Assembly (NCBI RefSeq): GCF_007828215.1
Contig: NZ_VIUE01000021.1
Location: 1-64,000, forward strand
Reading direction: 5' to 3'
DNA length: 64,000 nucleotides
Source: Pseudomonas sp. SJZ074
GTDB lineage: Bacteria; Pseudomonadota; Gammaproteobacteria; Pseudomonadales; Pseudomonadaceae
Part shown: piece after piece, positions 6,413 to 15,585 of the stretch
Layout of the letters: the number at the start of each line of letters is the position of its first letter
How positions within the stretch are numbered: position 1 is the stretch's first letter
Program-made: the position numbers and the translations under genes
The notes under the pieces: generated by a model
What the model saw: only the letters and a program-made list of their open reading frames with translations
Told to the model about the DNA's origin: nothing
Database searches by the model: none

Positions 6413-8449
6413 TCAAATGTCCTTGAGCAACCGCAGCGCATCGTAGATGGCAGCATGGGTATTACGCGCCGACACGGCGTCGCCAATCCGGAACAACTGG
6501 AAACAGCCCTCGGGGTTGGTCACGATGTTCTGGGTTTTCCCGGCGATCAGATCATGTTGTTCAACCGCACCGTTGTTGCGCGAATGGGGACGCAGCTCGA
6601 AGTACAGATCGTCGAGGGGCAGGGTGCCGTGGTTGATGACTACCTGATCGACCACTCGCTGTTTATGGACCTGGCCATAATCGCTGCCGAGGTTCGCCAC
6701 CAATTGCCCGTCGCGTTTCTCCACCGAGTCGACTCGATAGGTAACGGTAAAGGTGACGTTCAGGTCTTGCAGGCTGCGCATGTAGGGCACCAGGTTCATC
6801 GCCATCACCTCCGGCGCGAACGAGCGGTCTGGTGTGACGATCTCCAGTTTCGCCCCGCTGTGGGCGATGACCTCGGCCGCTTGTAGCGCCGCGTGGTCGC
6901 CCGCGTCGTCAAAAATCAGCACGTTCTGGCCGGGTTTGACGTCGCCGGAAATGATGTCCCAGGTCGACACCACCAGTTCATTGCCGCGCTCGAGCACTTC
7001 GGTGTGCGGCAAGCCACCGGTGGCGACGATTACCACGTCCGGGTTTTCCGCCAGCACTGTCTCGGCCTCGGCCCAGGTGTTGAAACGGAACTTCACGCCC
7101 AGCCGTTCGCATTGCGCCATGCGCCAGTCGATGATGCTGATCATCTCGCGCCGCCGCTCGCTCTGCGCCGTCAGACGGATCTGGCCGCCGGGTTGATCGG
7201 CGACTTCAAACACCGTAACGTCGTGGCCGCGTTCGCCGGCGACCCGCGCCGCTTCCAGGCCCGCCGGGCCGGTGCCGATCACCACCACTTTGCGCTTGAC
7301 CGATGCTTTGGGGATTTCGTGGGGCATGGTGGTTTCGCGCCCGGTGGCGGCGTTGTGAATGCAGTACGCGGCACCGCCCTGATAGATGCGGTCCAGGCAG
7401 TAGTTGGCGCCGACGCAGGGACGGATGTCTTCTTCGCGCTTCTCGATGATCTTGCGCACGATGTGCGGGTCGGTCATGTGCGCCCGGGTCATGCCGATCA
7501 TGTCCACCTTGCCGGAGGCGATGGCATGGCGCGCCGTGGCAACGTCGGGAATCTTCGCGGCATGGAAAGTAGGGAAGCCGGTGGCCGAACGGATCTCGCC
7601 GGCAAAATCCAGGTGCGGGGAATTGCGCATACCCTGGATCGGAATCACATCGGTGAGGCCGGCATCGGTGTCGATGTGGCCGCGAACGACGTTGAGGAAG
7701 TCGACCAGGCCACTGTCCTTGAGCATGTGCGAGATCTGGATGCCGTCCTTGGCACCGAAACCGCCGGGCAGATCTTCATCGCCGGTGTAGCGAACCCCCA
7801 GCAGGAAATCCTCGCCGCAGCGCTGGCGGATGCCGCGCAGGACGTCGAAGGTAAAGCGCAACCGGTTCTCCAGCGAACCGCCGTAGGGGCCGTCAAGGTC
7901 GTTGGTCAGTGGCGACCAGAACTGGTCCATGAGATGCCCGTAGGCTTGCAGTTCCAAGCCATCCAGCCCGGCGGCCTTCATCCGTTCGGCGGCGTCCACA
8001 TAGTCCTTGATGATGCGATCGATGTCCCAGTCTTCCAGTTTTTTCGGAAAAGAGCGGTGCGACGCTTCCCGACGGTGTGAAGGCGAAACCACCGGTAGCC
8101 AGTCAGCCTTGTCCCAGCGCGTGCGCCGCCCCAGGTGGGTCAGCTGGATCATGACCGCCGCGCCGTATTCGTGGCATTCGTCGGTCAGCTCCTTCATCCA
8201 TTTGACCACTTCATCCTTGTACGCCAGCACATTGTTGAACACCGGCGGGCTATCGCGGGAAACCGCGGCGGAGCCGGCGGTCATGGTCAGCGCCACACCG
8301 GCCTTTGCCCGTTCAACGTGGTACGCCCGATACAGGTCCTTCGGCATGCCGTCGACAGGGTAGGCTGGCTCATGGGAGGTGGTCATGATCCGGTTTCTGA
8401 GCGTCAGGTGTTTGATCTTGTAGGGCTGCAGCAAGGGATCGCTGGACAT
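6413..8449 (-). CDS. NADH:flavin oxidoreductase of the DgcA/StcD (N-demethylase) type
   Basis: This encodes 678 residues in two parts. An Old-Yellow-Enzyme TIM barrel covers about residues 1-360 ('RNRIMTTSHE', 'IQLTHLGRRTRWD', 'GMTRAHMTDPHIV'). Then comes a cysteine cluster C-x5-C-x11-C where the family holds 4Fe-4S. A pyridine-nucleotide/FAD domain starts near residue 390 ('VVVIGTGPAGLEAARVAGE'). This is the layout of trimethylamine-dehydrogenase-like enzymes that remove N-methyl groups from dimethylglycine (DgcA) or N-methylproline (StcD). A ProC-like neighbour and a quaternary-amine binding protein favour proline betaine or another betaine. The exact substrate is unproven. Confidence 0.8.
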   Translation of the reverse strand: MSSDPLLQPYKIKHLTLRNRIMTTSHEPAYPVDGMPKDLYRAYHVERAKAGVALTMTAGSAAVSRDSPPVFNNVLAYKDEVVKWMKELTDECHEYGAAVMIQLTHLGRRTRWDKADWLPVVSPSHRREASHRSFPKKLEDWDIDRIIKDYVDAAERMKAAGLDGLELQAYGHLMDQFWSPLTNDLDGPYGGSLENRLRFTFDVLRGIRQRCGEDFLLGVRYTGDEDLPGGFGAKDGIQISHMLKDSGLVDFLNVVRGHIDTDAGLTDVIPIQGMRNSPHLDFAGEIRSATGFPTFHAAKIPDVATARHAIASGKVDMIGMTRAHMTDPHIVRKIIEKREEDIRPCVGANYCLDRIYQGGAAYCIHNAATGRETTMPHEIPKASVKRKVVVIGTGPAGLEAARVAGERGHDVTVFEVADQPGGQIRLTAQSERRREMISIIDWRMAQCERLGVKFRFNTWAEAETVLAENPDVVIVATGGLPHTEVLERGNELVVSTWDIISGDVKPGQNVLIFDDAGDHAALQAAEVIAHSGAKLEIVTPDRSFAPEVMAMNLVPYMRSLQDLNVTFTVTYRVDSVEKRDGQLVANLGSDYGQVHKQRVVDQVVINHGTLPLDDLYFELRPHSRNNGAVEQHDLIAGKTQNIVTNPEGCFQLFRIGDAVSARNTHAAIYDALRLLKDI

Positions 8450-8514
8450 GGGTTGCGCTCCGGGAACAGAACATCAGGTTGGGTTTTGACATAACCGTAT
8501 GTTCAATGTTCATG

Positions 8515-8546
8515 TGTGTCAATGTGGTTTGACACAGGTGTACATT
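8515..8546. promoter_or_regulatory. Inverted repeat and shared half-site between divergent genes
   Basis: TGTGTCAA-N6-TTGACACA lies at 8515-8536, followed directly by GGTGTACATT at 8537-8546. The latter is identical to half of the palindrome upstream of the TetR gene. The segment is 66-97 bases upstream of the oxidoreductase start, on the side facing the binding-protein gene. It is a good candidate for binding by the local TetR protein. Confidence 0.45.
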
Positions 8547-8736
8547 TTTTCTTGCGTGACAAAAAAGCCAGGATTAGTATCGGTTCGCAACCAGGTGGAA
8601 CGACCTGAATGCCTGATTCATTTGCATAACCAGATCCAAGCGTTTCCTCGAGGTGCAGGACCCTGCGCTTCATGAGGGAATATGAGTCTTTCTGCTGCCC
8701 TGCTAATAACTATTAATACAGACGCGGAGATGCATC

Positions 8737-9639
8737 ATGATGACGTTACCCAGAAAAACGTGTATCGGTTGGCTCGCAGGCTTGGCGATGGCGTCCGGTT
8801 GCCTGACGGCTCACGCCGAGGAACCCACGCCCATCCGGATTGGATGGGTGAATTGGTCGGATACGGAAATCGCTGTAAAACTGGCAGACACGGCACTGCG
8901 GGACCAGCTGAAACAGCCGGTCAAATTGGTCCTGGCCGATATCGGTATTCAGTTCCAGGCGCTGGCGAACGGCAGTATCGACCTGATTCCGATGGTCTGG
9001 CTGCCGAGCACTCACAAGTCTTTTTATGACAAGTACAAGAACAAGCTTGAAGACCTCGGCTCCTTGTACGAAGGGCGAATCGGCATGGCAGTGCCGACGT
9101 CCATTCCCACCAGTGAGATCGCCAGTGTCGAAGACCTCAACAAGCCCGAAGTGCGGGAAAAACTCGGCGGCAAGATCCTCACCTCCGAAGTCGGTAATGG
9201 TCAGTACAAACTCACGGAGAAAGCCATCCGGGAGTACAAGCTCGATGGCTACAAGATGGTCGCTTCTTCCGAGTCCGGCATGCTGAGTGAGCTGGATCGT
9301 AATCTCAAGCGTGATAAATGGTCGTTGATCAACGCCTGGAGCCCGCACTGGATGTTCTCCAAGTGGTCGCTGCGCTACCTGGATGATCCGAAGCAGATTT
9401 TCGGTGGTGCCGAGCAGATCCACGCGGTTGCCCGCAAAGGTTTCAGCGCCGAACATCCCGATGTGGCCCGGTTCTTCGCCAACTTCAAGATCCCACAGAC
9501 CGATCTTGAGAAGCTGATGGCGACTGCCCGTGACAGTTCTGCCGACGAGGTGGTGGCTGAATACTATGCTGCCAACAAGCCGCGTTTCGAGGCGATGTTT
9601 GGCAATCGAACGGCGTCCGCGACAACTGCTCAGCCATGA
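8737..9639 (+). CDS. Orphan quaternary-amine (glycine betaine type) ABC substrate-binding protein
   Basis: This encodes 300 residues with a signal peptide of about 27 residues ending in TAHAEE. The mature part is a ProX/OpuAC-type binding protein ('RIGWVNWSDTEIAVKLADTA', 'IDLIPMVWLPSTH', 'LINAWSPHWMF'). Trp residues at these places form the cation-pi box for quaternary ammonium groups in the family. No permease or ATPase gene is nearby. Pseudomonas is known to let orphan binding proteins (CbcX, BetX, CaiX) share the CbcWV transporter core, and this protein may do the same. It is divergent from the N-demethylase gene. Confidence 0.8.
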   Translation: MMTLPRKTCIGWLAGLAMASGCLTAHAEEPTPIRIGWVNWSDTEIAVKLADTALRDQLKQPVKLVLADIGIQFQALANGSIDLIPMVWLPSTHKSFYDKYKNKLEDLGSLYEGRIGMAVPTSIPTSEIASVEDLNKPEVREKLGGKILTSEVGNGQYKLTEKAIREYKLDGYKMVASSESGMLSELDRNLKRDKWSLINAWSPHWMFSKWSLRYLDDPKQIFGGAEQIHAVARKGFSAEHPDVARFFANFKIPQTDLEKLMATARDSSADEVVAEYYAANKPRFEAMFGNRTASATTAQP

Positions 9640-9700
9640 CTGCTGCGGTCTTCCAGTGTTCGCAGGAGGTCGGGATCGCTGCTGGATGAGTGAGCAGCGT

Positions 9701-10177
9701 TCAATCCACTTCGGAGCCGGGCTCAGAACGGCGCATGATCAGCACCGATACCTCGTAGGTGAGAACTTTTCTAAGGTTGTCGGTAAAAACTTCAACCGCC
9801 AGGACGACCCAGCCTCGGTCATTTCTCCGGGGGTGGGACGTTGAGGTCAGCACCTTGGCGCCAATGCTGATCACATCCCCCGGTAGTACTGGGGACAGCA
9901 TCCGGAGTTTATCGAACTGTCCACCCGCGACAATGCGGGTCCGCAGATACAAGACCTCGCACATGAGGCGTTGCACGATCGCGAAGGTTTGTATCCCGCT
10001 GGCACAGTGAACGCCGAGAGGGCTTTTGCGAGCCTGTTCTGGATCGACATGAATGTCCAGGGGGTCATATTCCGAGGCAAAGGCGATGATCTCTTCCTCA
10101 CTCATCGCTTCAGACCGCGATGCCGTCCACGTATTGCCTGGTTTGAAGTCTTCCCAGAAGAGCATTGCTTGCATCAT
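9701..10177 (-). CDS. MaoC-like hotdog dehydratase
   Basis: This encodes 158 residues from MMQAMLFWEDFKPG at 10177. A longer frame exists but its extra N-terminus does not look like protein. The family signature 'SEYDPLDIHVDPEQARKSP' includes the Asp and His expected in the (R)-specific enoyl-CoA hydratase active site. 'GVHCASGIQTFAIVQRLM' is the hot-dog helix. The final 'MRRSEPGSEVD' is a hydrophilic tail. Such proteins hydrate enoyl-CoA or act on related thioesters. Together with the acyl-CoA ligase at 13777-15429 it suggests a CoA-thioester pathway. The divergent neighbour is an AraC regulator. Confidence 0.75.
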   Translation of the reverse strand: MMQAMLFWEDFKPGNTWTASRSEAMSEEEIIAFASEYDPLDIHVDPEQARKSPLGVHCASGIQTFAIVQRLMCEVLYLRTRIVAGGQFDKLRMLSPVLPGDVISIGAKVLTSTSHPRRNDRGWVVLAVEVFTDNLRKVLTYEVSVLIMRRSEPGSEVD

Positions 10178-10408
10178 GGGGCCAATCCCGTCATTGATTT
10201 TCCATACCACGATTCTTCCGCACACGGCTCTGATCCTGGAGCGCGTACTTGACCGCGGCAATGTTCAAATACCTCAGCCCAAGTGAACGTTTTGGACGTT
10301 GACAGCAGGGCGCGGGCAACGGAACGTAGCGATGATCGAGCCGGCCAAGCCATGTAGCGCGGACCGCTGAAGGCAGTCTCGTCCGCACATGGCTTTAATG
10401 GAGAAGAG

Positions 10409-11425
10409 ATGACACAGGTTCAATACAAGGGAACCACTTCAATCGGTTTGGTACATGAAGCGTTGTCCGGGGCGATTCGACGTGGCCTGGATGTACAACC
10501 GATTCTGCAGTTCGCCCGTATTGATCCTGAACTTCTGCAGGCCCCGCAAGCGCGAGTCGAGGCGTCCGCTTTTTCACGTCTGTGGATCGCCTTGTCAGAC
10601 CAGTTGGATGACGAGTTTTTCGGGATCGATAGTCATCCGATGCGCAGGGGTAGTTTCCAGTTGATGTGTCATGCGGTCATCGGATGCCGCTCCCTGGAAC
10701 AGGCTTTACAGCGCATGTTGGCCTTTCTTCGCAGCATCCTGGATGACATTTACGGGACGCTGGAGATCGAGGGGGACGAAGCGCGGATCATCATTCATGA
10801 CCATGGGATCGAGCGCCGCCTATTCGCCTACGGCACCTGGTTGATCCTGGTGCATGGCCTGCTTTGTTGGCTAGCCAATAGACGAATTCCACTGCAAGAA
10901 GCGCGCTTTCGGCCCTCTCGTCCAGAGGACGACAGTGACTACCGGATGCGGTTTTGCGCCGACATTGAATATGATTCGGCGAGCACCTGGGTTTGCTTTG
11001 ACCGTAGCTTTCTGAACCTGAAAATTGCCCAGAACAACAGTCATCTGTCCGCCTTCCTTCGAGAAGCACCGGCTAATCTGTTAGTGAAGTATCGCAACGA
11101 TGAAAGCCTGAGTGCGTTGATTCGGCATCGTCTGCGGGAACAAAGCCCCGACGATTGGCCGGAGTTGGAGGCCATCGCCAAAGACCTTCGAATCTCCAGT
11201 TCGACACTCCAGCGCCGTCTCCAGGCTGAGGGCACCAGTTATCAACACCTGAAAGACGATCTTCGACGGGACATGGCCATCAATCTTTTGGGCCAGGCTG
11301 CGCTGAGTGTCAGCGACGTGGCGGCCCTCACCGGATTTCAGGAAACCAGTGCGTTTCACCGCGCCTTCAAGAAGTGGACGGGCGTCAGCCCTGGGGCCTA
11401 TCGCAGTCATCCTGGCGCTCCCTAG
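10409..11425 (+). CDS. AraC-family transcriptional regulator (arabinose-binding-like N domain)
   Basis: This encodes 338 residues, the usual length of the OruR/ArgR-like group with a PF12625-type N-terminal ligand domain (about residues 20-200, 'FELMCHAVIGCRSLEQAL'-like region). Two C-terminal helix-turn-helices lie at about residues 240-335 ('LRISSSTLQRRLQAEGTSY' and 'VAALTGFQETSAFHRAFKKW'). The start has a clear GGAGAAGAG site. It sits between the divergent MaoC gene and the transporter-nitroreductase-ligase run, and is the likely activator of both. Confidence 0.85.
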   Translation: MTQVQYKGTTSIGLVHEALSGAIRRGLDVQPILQFARIDPELLQAPQARVEASAFSRLWIALSDQLDDEFFGIDSHPMRRGSFQLMCHAVIGCRSLEQALQRMLAFLRSILDDIYGTLEIEGDEARIIIHDHGIERRLFAYGTWLILVHGLLCWLANRRIPLQEARFRPSRPEDDSDYRMRFCADIEYDSASTWVCFDRSFLNLKIAQNNSHLSAFLREAPANLLVKYRNDESLSALIRHRLREQSPDDWPELEAIAKDLRISSSTLQRRLQAEGTSYQHLKDDLRRDMAINLLGQAALSVSDVAALTGFQETSAFHRAFKKWTGVSPGAYRSHPGAP

Positions 11426-11641
11426 TGGGGAGTGCGGCTGGAGCGGCGCGCTGCGTCATATCACCGATAGATAAATTGAACGGGGTCAACACCATCGAGT
11501 GCCCGGATCGGTCATGCACAACGATGTCTTCGGGCATGGGCCAACTTCATTTTGAATCTTAGGATGCGTCACAGGTAGCCCATCAGATCGGCCACCCCCT
11601 GTGCTCTTCTCCAATAAGAACAAGATCGAAGGAGATACCCT

Positions 11642-12984
11642 ATGCAATCGGTCAATGTGTATGCGCTCACGGGCAACTCAACGTTCAATCGCTTCCATGG
11701 ATTTATTCTGTTCTGGTGTGTGCTCATTCTGATTATCGATGGGTATGACCTTGCTGTCGTAGGTGCCGCACTGCCCGCGATCATGGCTGACATGAACATT
11801 GATCCGACCAGTGCCGGCGTCATGGCCGGTCCGCTCTGTTCGGAACGATGCTCGGCGCAATCTTTCTCGGGACGCTGGCAGACCGGATCGGTCGGCCGAG
11901 GATGGTTGCCATTTGCGTGGCGCTGTTCAGCCTTTTCACCGCAGCAGCGGGCCTCACGAGCGATCCGATCAGTTTCAGCATCGCGCGGTTTATCGCCGGT
12001 CTTGGCATTGGCGGTGTCCTGCCGATCTGTACGGCGCAAATGGGTGAGTTCTCTCCCATCAAGCTGCGTACCCGCCTGGTGACGCTAGTATTCGCAGGTT
12101 ATTCGATCGGGGGAATTCTGGTGGCCCTGACCGCCAAGCAACTCATCGAAAACCATGGCTGGCAGTCGGTTTTTTATGTCGCGGGTCTGCCGGTGTTCTT
12201 GATCCCATTCATTTTGAAAAGCATGCCCGAGTCCATCGCAAATCTGCTCAAGCAGGGGCGCCAGGGCGAGCTGCGTGCAATTGTCCGGAAAATCGATCCG
12301 GGGCTGGTGATCAGCGATGACGCGGTAATGACCGGTCATGCAGATGTCTTGGACAAGCAGGAGGCGCCGGTTCGAAATCTCTTTCGAGACGGCCGCGGGT
12401 TCAGCACCGTGATGATCTGGGTGGCTTTCATGACCGGCCTGTTCATGGTCTATGCACTCAACGCCTGGCTCACCAAGTTGATGGCCATGGCCGGGTTCAG
12501 CCTTGGATCAGCGCTGAACTTTGTCATCGTCTTCAACCTGGGGGCGATAGTGGGTGCGCTCGGGGGCGGCTGGCTCAGCGACAAGCTGAACATCAAGCAT
12601 GTACTGGTCGCGTTCTATCTGATCGGCGCTATCGCCTTGACGCTATTGGGTTACACCCGGTCCACCACCTTGTTATTTGCCGTTGTGTTCATCGTCGGTG
12701 CATCGACGCTTGGAACACAGCTTCTAGCGTATGCCTACGCGGGCGATTTCTACCCCTCCACCATTCGTTCCACCGGCGTTGGTTTCGCCTCCGGGGTTGG
12801 CCGGGTCGGCGCTATCGTCGCGCCGGTGCTCATCGGTTGGTTGGTGTCGATCAAGCTGCCCCTCGAACAAAACTTCATGGCGATCAGCCTGGCCGGTCTC
12901 ATTGGCGCCGCCGCCGTTTCCCTGATCAATCAGACCCGCGCCGACTCGGCTCGCGCGCGAAATACCGCTGCGTTGCCTGGCTGA
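11642..12984 (+). pseudogene. MFS transporter, aromatic acid:H+ symporter type, split by a one-base frameshift
   Basis: The gene opens at 11642 after a strong GGAG site. It encodes the first membrane segment and 'DGYDLAVVGAALPAIMAD', a hallmark of the AAHS family (PcaK/BenK). At 11828-11830 the frame breaks after 'GVMAG'. In the next frame it resumes 'SALFGTMLGAIFLGTLADRI' and continues to 12984 with the remaining membrane segments and the 'LADRIGRPR' loop. Restoring one base would give about 447 residues, normal for the family. It would import aromatic or related carboxylates. It is either an inactivated gene or a sequencing error. No other decay is visible. Confidence 0.75.
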
Positions 12985-13039
12985 CTTTACGATTGAAGCG
13001 CCAGCGTTTTCCTGAATCCGTCACCCATGGGACAAGAGC

Positions 13040-13780
13040 ATGAACCGCTTATCACAGCCTCCACTCTCGCCTGAATTGTTGAGTCGAACGGTGGATTGGG
13101 CGATTACCACGCGTCGCAGCATGAGGGCCTATTTGCCGACCCCGGTGCCGCTTGAAGAGGTCGAATCGGTTCTCGACATTGCTCGTTTCTGCCCCACTGG
13201 TGTGAACATGCAGCCGTGGCGGGTCCACGTGGTGACGGGGGAGGTCAAGGAACGGCTATCCCAGGTCATCGCCCAGCTCGATGACGACCCTGCGTTGAAC
13301 CTTCGTCTTGCAGATGCCTACGAGTATTACCCGCGCCAATGGGTCGCTCCTTACATCGACAGGAAAAGACAGGTGGGCTGGGCGTTGTACGGCCTGCTGG
13401 GTATCGAAAAGGGTGACAAGCAACGCATGCATCAGCAGCACGGCCGCAATTATCGCTTTTTCGATGCGCCGGTTGGCCTGTTGTTCACCATCGATCGAGT
13501 GCTTTGCAAAGGGAGTTTGCTCGACTATGGCATGTTCCTGCAGAGCGTGATGGTCGCGGCCCGTGGCAGAGGGCTGCACACCTGTCCCCAAGCCGCCTTC
13601 TTGAAGTACCACCAAGTGATTGCCGAGTTACTCGCCATCCCATCCGACCAGATGCTGGTGTGCGGGATGAGTCTCGGCTACGCGGACGAGGCCAGCATAG
13701 AAAACAGCCTGGTGACTGATCGAGAGCCGGTAAGCGCGTTCGCAACGTTCCATCACAATAATAAGGAGTCAATGGTATGA
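13040..13780 (+). CDS. Nitroreductase-family FMN oxidoreductase
   Basis: This encodes 246 residues. 'TTRRSMRAYLPTPVPLEEVE' followed by 'ARFCPTGVNMQPWRVHVV' is the N-terminal FMN-binding part of the family. 'LVCGMSLGYADE' near residue 215 is the C-terminal flavin loop. The family uses NAD(P)H to reduce nitroaromatics, quinones or enoates. The gene overlaps the following acyl-CoA ligase start by four bases (ATGA) and follows the aromatic-acid transporter. A role in reducing an aromatic or unsaturated substrate before or after CoA activation is plausible but unproven. Confidence 0.8.
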   Translation: MNRLSQPPLSPELLSRTVDWAITTRRSMRAYLPTPVPLEEVESVLDIARFCPTGVNMQPWRVHVVTGEVKERLSQVIAQLDDDPALNLRLADAYEYYPRQWVAPYIDRKRQVGWALYGLLGIEKGDKQRMHQQHGRNYRFFDAPVGLLFTIDRVLCKGSLLDYGMFLQSVMVAARGRGLHTCPQAAFLKYHQVIAELLAIPSDQMLVCGMSLGYADEASIENSLVTDREPVSAFATFHHNNKESMV

Positions 13781-15429
13781 GTCGTGAAGCCTATGAGTAC
13801 GGTCTCGACCGGAGTTCTGCGAACCATCTGCCGCTCACGCCTCTCGGGTTCCTGGACCGCGCGGCACTGGTGCACCCGAGTCGGGTAGCGGTCATTCATG
13901 GCGATCTACGAAGAACCTGGTCTGAAACCCGTGACCGTGCCTTTCGTCTTGCATCTGCGCTCGTTGCCAGGGGAATCGGGAGGGGCGACACCGTTTCCAT
14001 CCTGTCTCCTAACACGCCCGCGATGTTCGAAGCACATTACGGCGTGCCTTTATCCGGCGCGGTTCTGAACTGCGTCAACTATCGGCTGGATGCGGAGGGC
14101 GTGGCGTTCATTCTCCGCCATGCGGAGTGCAAGGTGCTCTTTGTCGATCGCGAATTTGCCGCGCTGGCCGCGGCGGCTATCGAACTGCTCGCAGAGCGCC
14201 CGACAGTCGTCGATATCGACGATCATTTGGCGCCTGTGGGCCCAGCGATCGGTGAGATCGATTATGAGTCGCTGCTGCATGAAGGCGATCCTGGGTTTGC
14301 TGGCGTGTGGCCGGTTGATGAATGGCAACCCATCGCACTCAATTACACCTCTGGCACCACCGGCGACCCTAAAGGGGTTGTCGCCAGTCATCGGGGAACG
14401 TACCTGATGAGCCTGCTGCAACTCACCAACTGGCCGGTATCCAACGCGCCGCGCTATTTGTGGACGCTCCCCATGTTCCATGCCAACGGATGGTGTTTTA
14501 CTTGGGCAATCACGGCGGCGGCGGGTACGCACGTGTGCCTTCGCAAGGTCTCGGCAGACGCCGTGTTCGAGGCGATCGACCGCCATGGGGTCGATCATTT
14601 CTGTGCCGCGCCCATTGTCATGGCAATGATTGCCAACTCGACGGAGCGACCACCATTGGCGTCTCCCGTTCGTGTATTGACTGCAGGTTCCCCGCCACCT
14701 GCGGCGGTACTGAACGCGGTCGCCTCTCTGGGTTTTGATGTCGACCACGTCTACGGCATTACCGAGGTCTGTGGCACGCCTGTCAGTTGCGTATGGCAGG
14801 ACGGCTGGTCTGATCGCCCATCGTCTGAGCAGAGTTCGCTTCGGGTGCGCCAGGGCGCGCGAGCGGCAGCATTCGAAGGGTTGATGGTTGCGGATGCCGA
14901 GAGCTTTGAACCTGTACCGCACGATGGTCGAACCACCGGCGAGCTATTGCTTCGCGGCAATACGGTGATGATGGGCTATCTGAAAAATCCACGTGCCAAT
15001 GAAAAGGCCTTTGCCGGCGGTTGGTTCCATACGGGCGACGTCGCAGTCGTGCATGAAAACGGTTATGTGCAGATCACCGATCGCTGTAAGGACGTCATCA
15101 TCTCGGGCGGGGAAAATATCTCCTCCATCGAAATCGAGGACGTGATTCATGGCCACCCGGCTGTGTTGCACGCCGCAGTGGTTGCCCAGCCCGACGATAA
15201 ATGGGGCGAGGTGCCTTGTGCCTTCATCGAACTGAAGGTCGGCGCAACGCCCCCCGACGAAGCGCAATTGATTGCCTTCTGCCAGGAGCGTCTGGCACGG
15301 TTCAAGTGTCCACGCAGGGTCATGTTCATGGAACTGCCGAAAACGGCGACGGGGAAAATCCAGAAATTCATTCTTCGCGAGCAGGCAGGAAGCCGGGAAG
15401 CGATTGTTCGACTGGCGTCGGGAGGGTAA
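13777..15429 (+). CDS. Acyl-CoA synthetase (AMP-forming)
   Basis: This encodes 550 residues of the ANL adenylating superfamily. The ATP-binding loop is 'LNYTSGTTGDPKGVVASHRG' (about residue 190). The A5-type motif is 'YGITEVCG', the hinge 'FHTGDVAVVHENGYVQITDR' (about residue 430) and the catalytic lysine 'KTATGKIQKFILRE' (about residue 530). It makes an acyl-CoA from a free acid, ATP and CoA. The closest groups I recall are medium-chain or methylthiopropionate-type ligases. It is coupled to the nitroreductase gene by a four-base overlap and is the last gene of this run. Confidence 0.85.
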   Translation: MSREAYEYGLDRSSANHLPLTPLGFLDRAALVHPSRVAVIHGDLRRTWSETRDRAFRLASALVARGIGRGDTVSILSPNTPAMFEAHYGVPLSGAVLNCVNYRLDAEGVAFILRHAECKVLFVDREFAALAAAAIELLAERPTVVDIDDHLAPVGPAIGEIDYESLLHEGDPGFAGVWPVDEWQPIALNYTSGTTGDPKGVVASHRGTYLMSLLQLTNWPVSNAPRYLWTLPMFHANGWCFTWAITAAAGTHVCLRKVSADAVFEAIDRHGVDHFCAAPIVMAMIANSTERPPLASPVRVLTAGSPPPAAVLNAVASLGFDVDHVYGITEVCGTPVSCVWQDGWSDRPSSEQSSLRVRQGARAAAFEGLMVADAESFEPVPHDGRTTGELLLRGNTVMMGYLKNPRANEKAFAGGWFHTGDVAVVHENGYVQITDRCKDVIISGGENISSIEIEDVIHGHPAVLHAAVVAQPDDKWGEVPCAFIELKVGATPPDEAQLIAFCQERLARFKCPRRVMFMELPKTATGKIQKFILREQAGSREAIVRLASGG

Positions 15430-15521
15430 GTCCTCGGCTGTAGAGCGAGAACCGATTCAGGGTTCGCGCTGCCGGGGACTGTTCAGAGGTAGGTGCCCGT
15501 TTGGCTGAAGGTGTCCTGAAC

Positions 15522-15569
15522 GAGCCAGGGACGTCGCGACATGTTCAACCTTTGAGCCGTCCCTGGCTC
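15522..15569. terminator. Inverted repeat between convergent genes
   Basis: Perfect 12-base arms (GAGCCAGGGACG and CGTCCCTGGCTC) flank a 24-base loop. It lies between the convergent ligase and chemoreceptor genes and ends 17 bases past the chemoreceptor stop. Only a short CTTTC follows on the plus strand, so terminator function is probable but not certain. Confidence 0.4.
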
Positions 15570-15585
15570 TTTCAGGCAACCTTGC

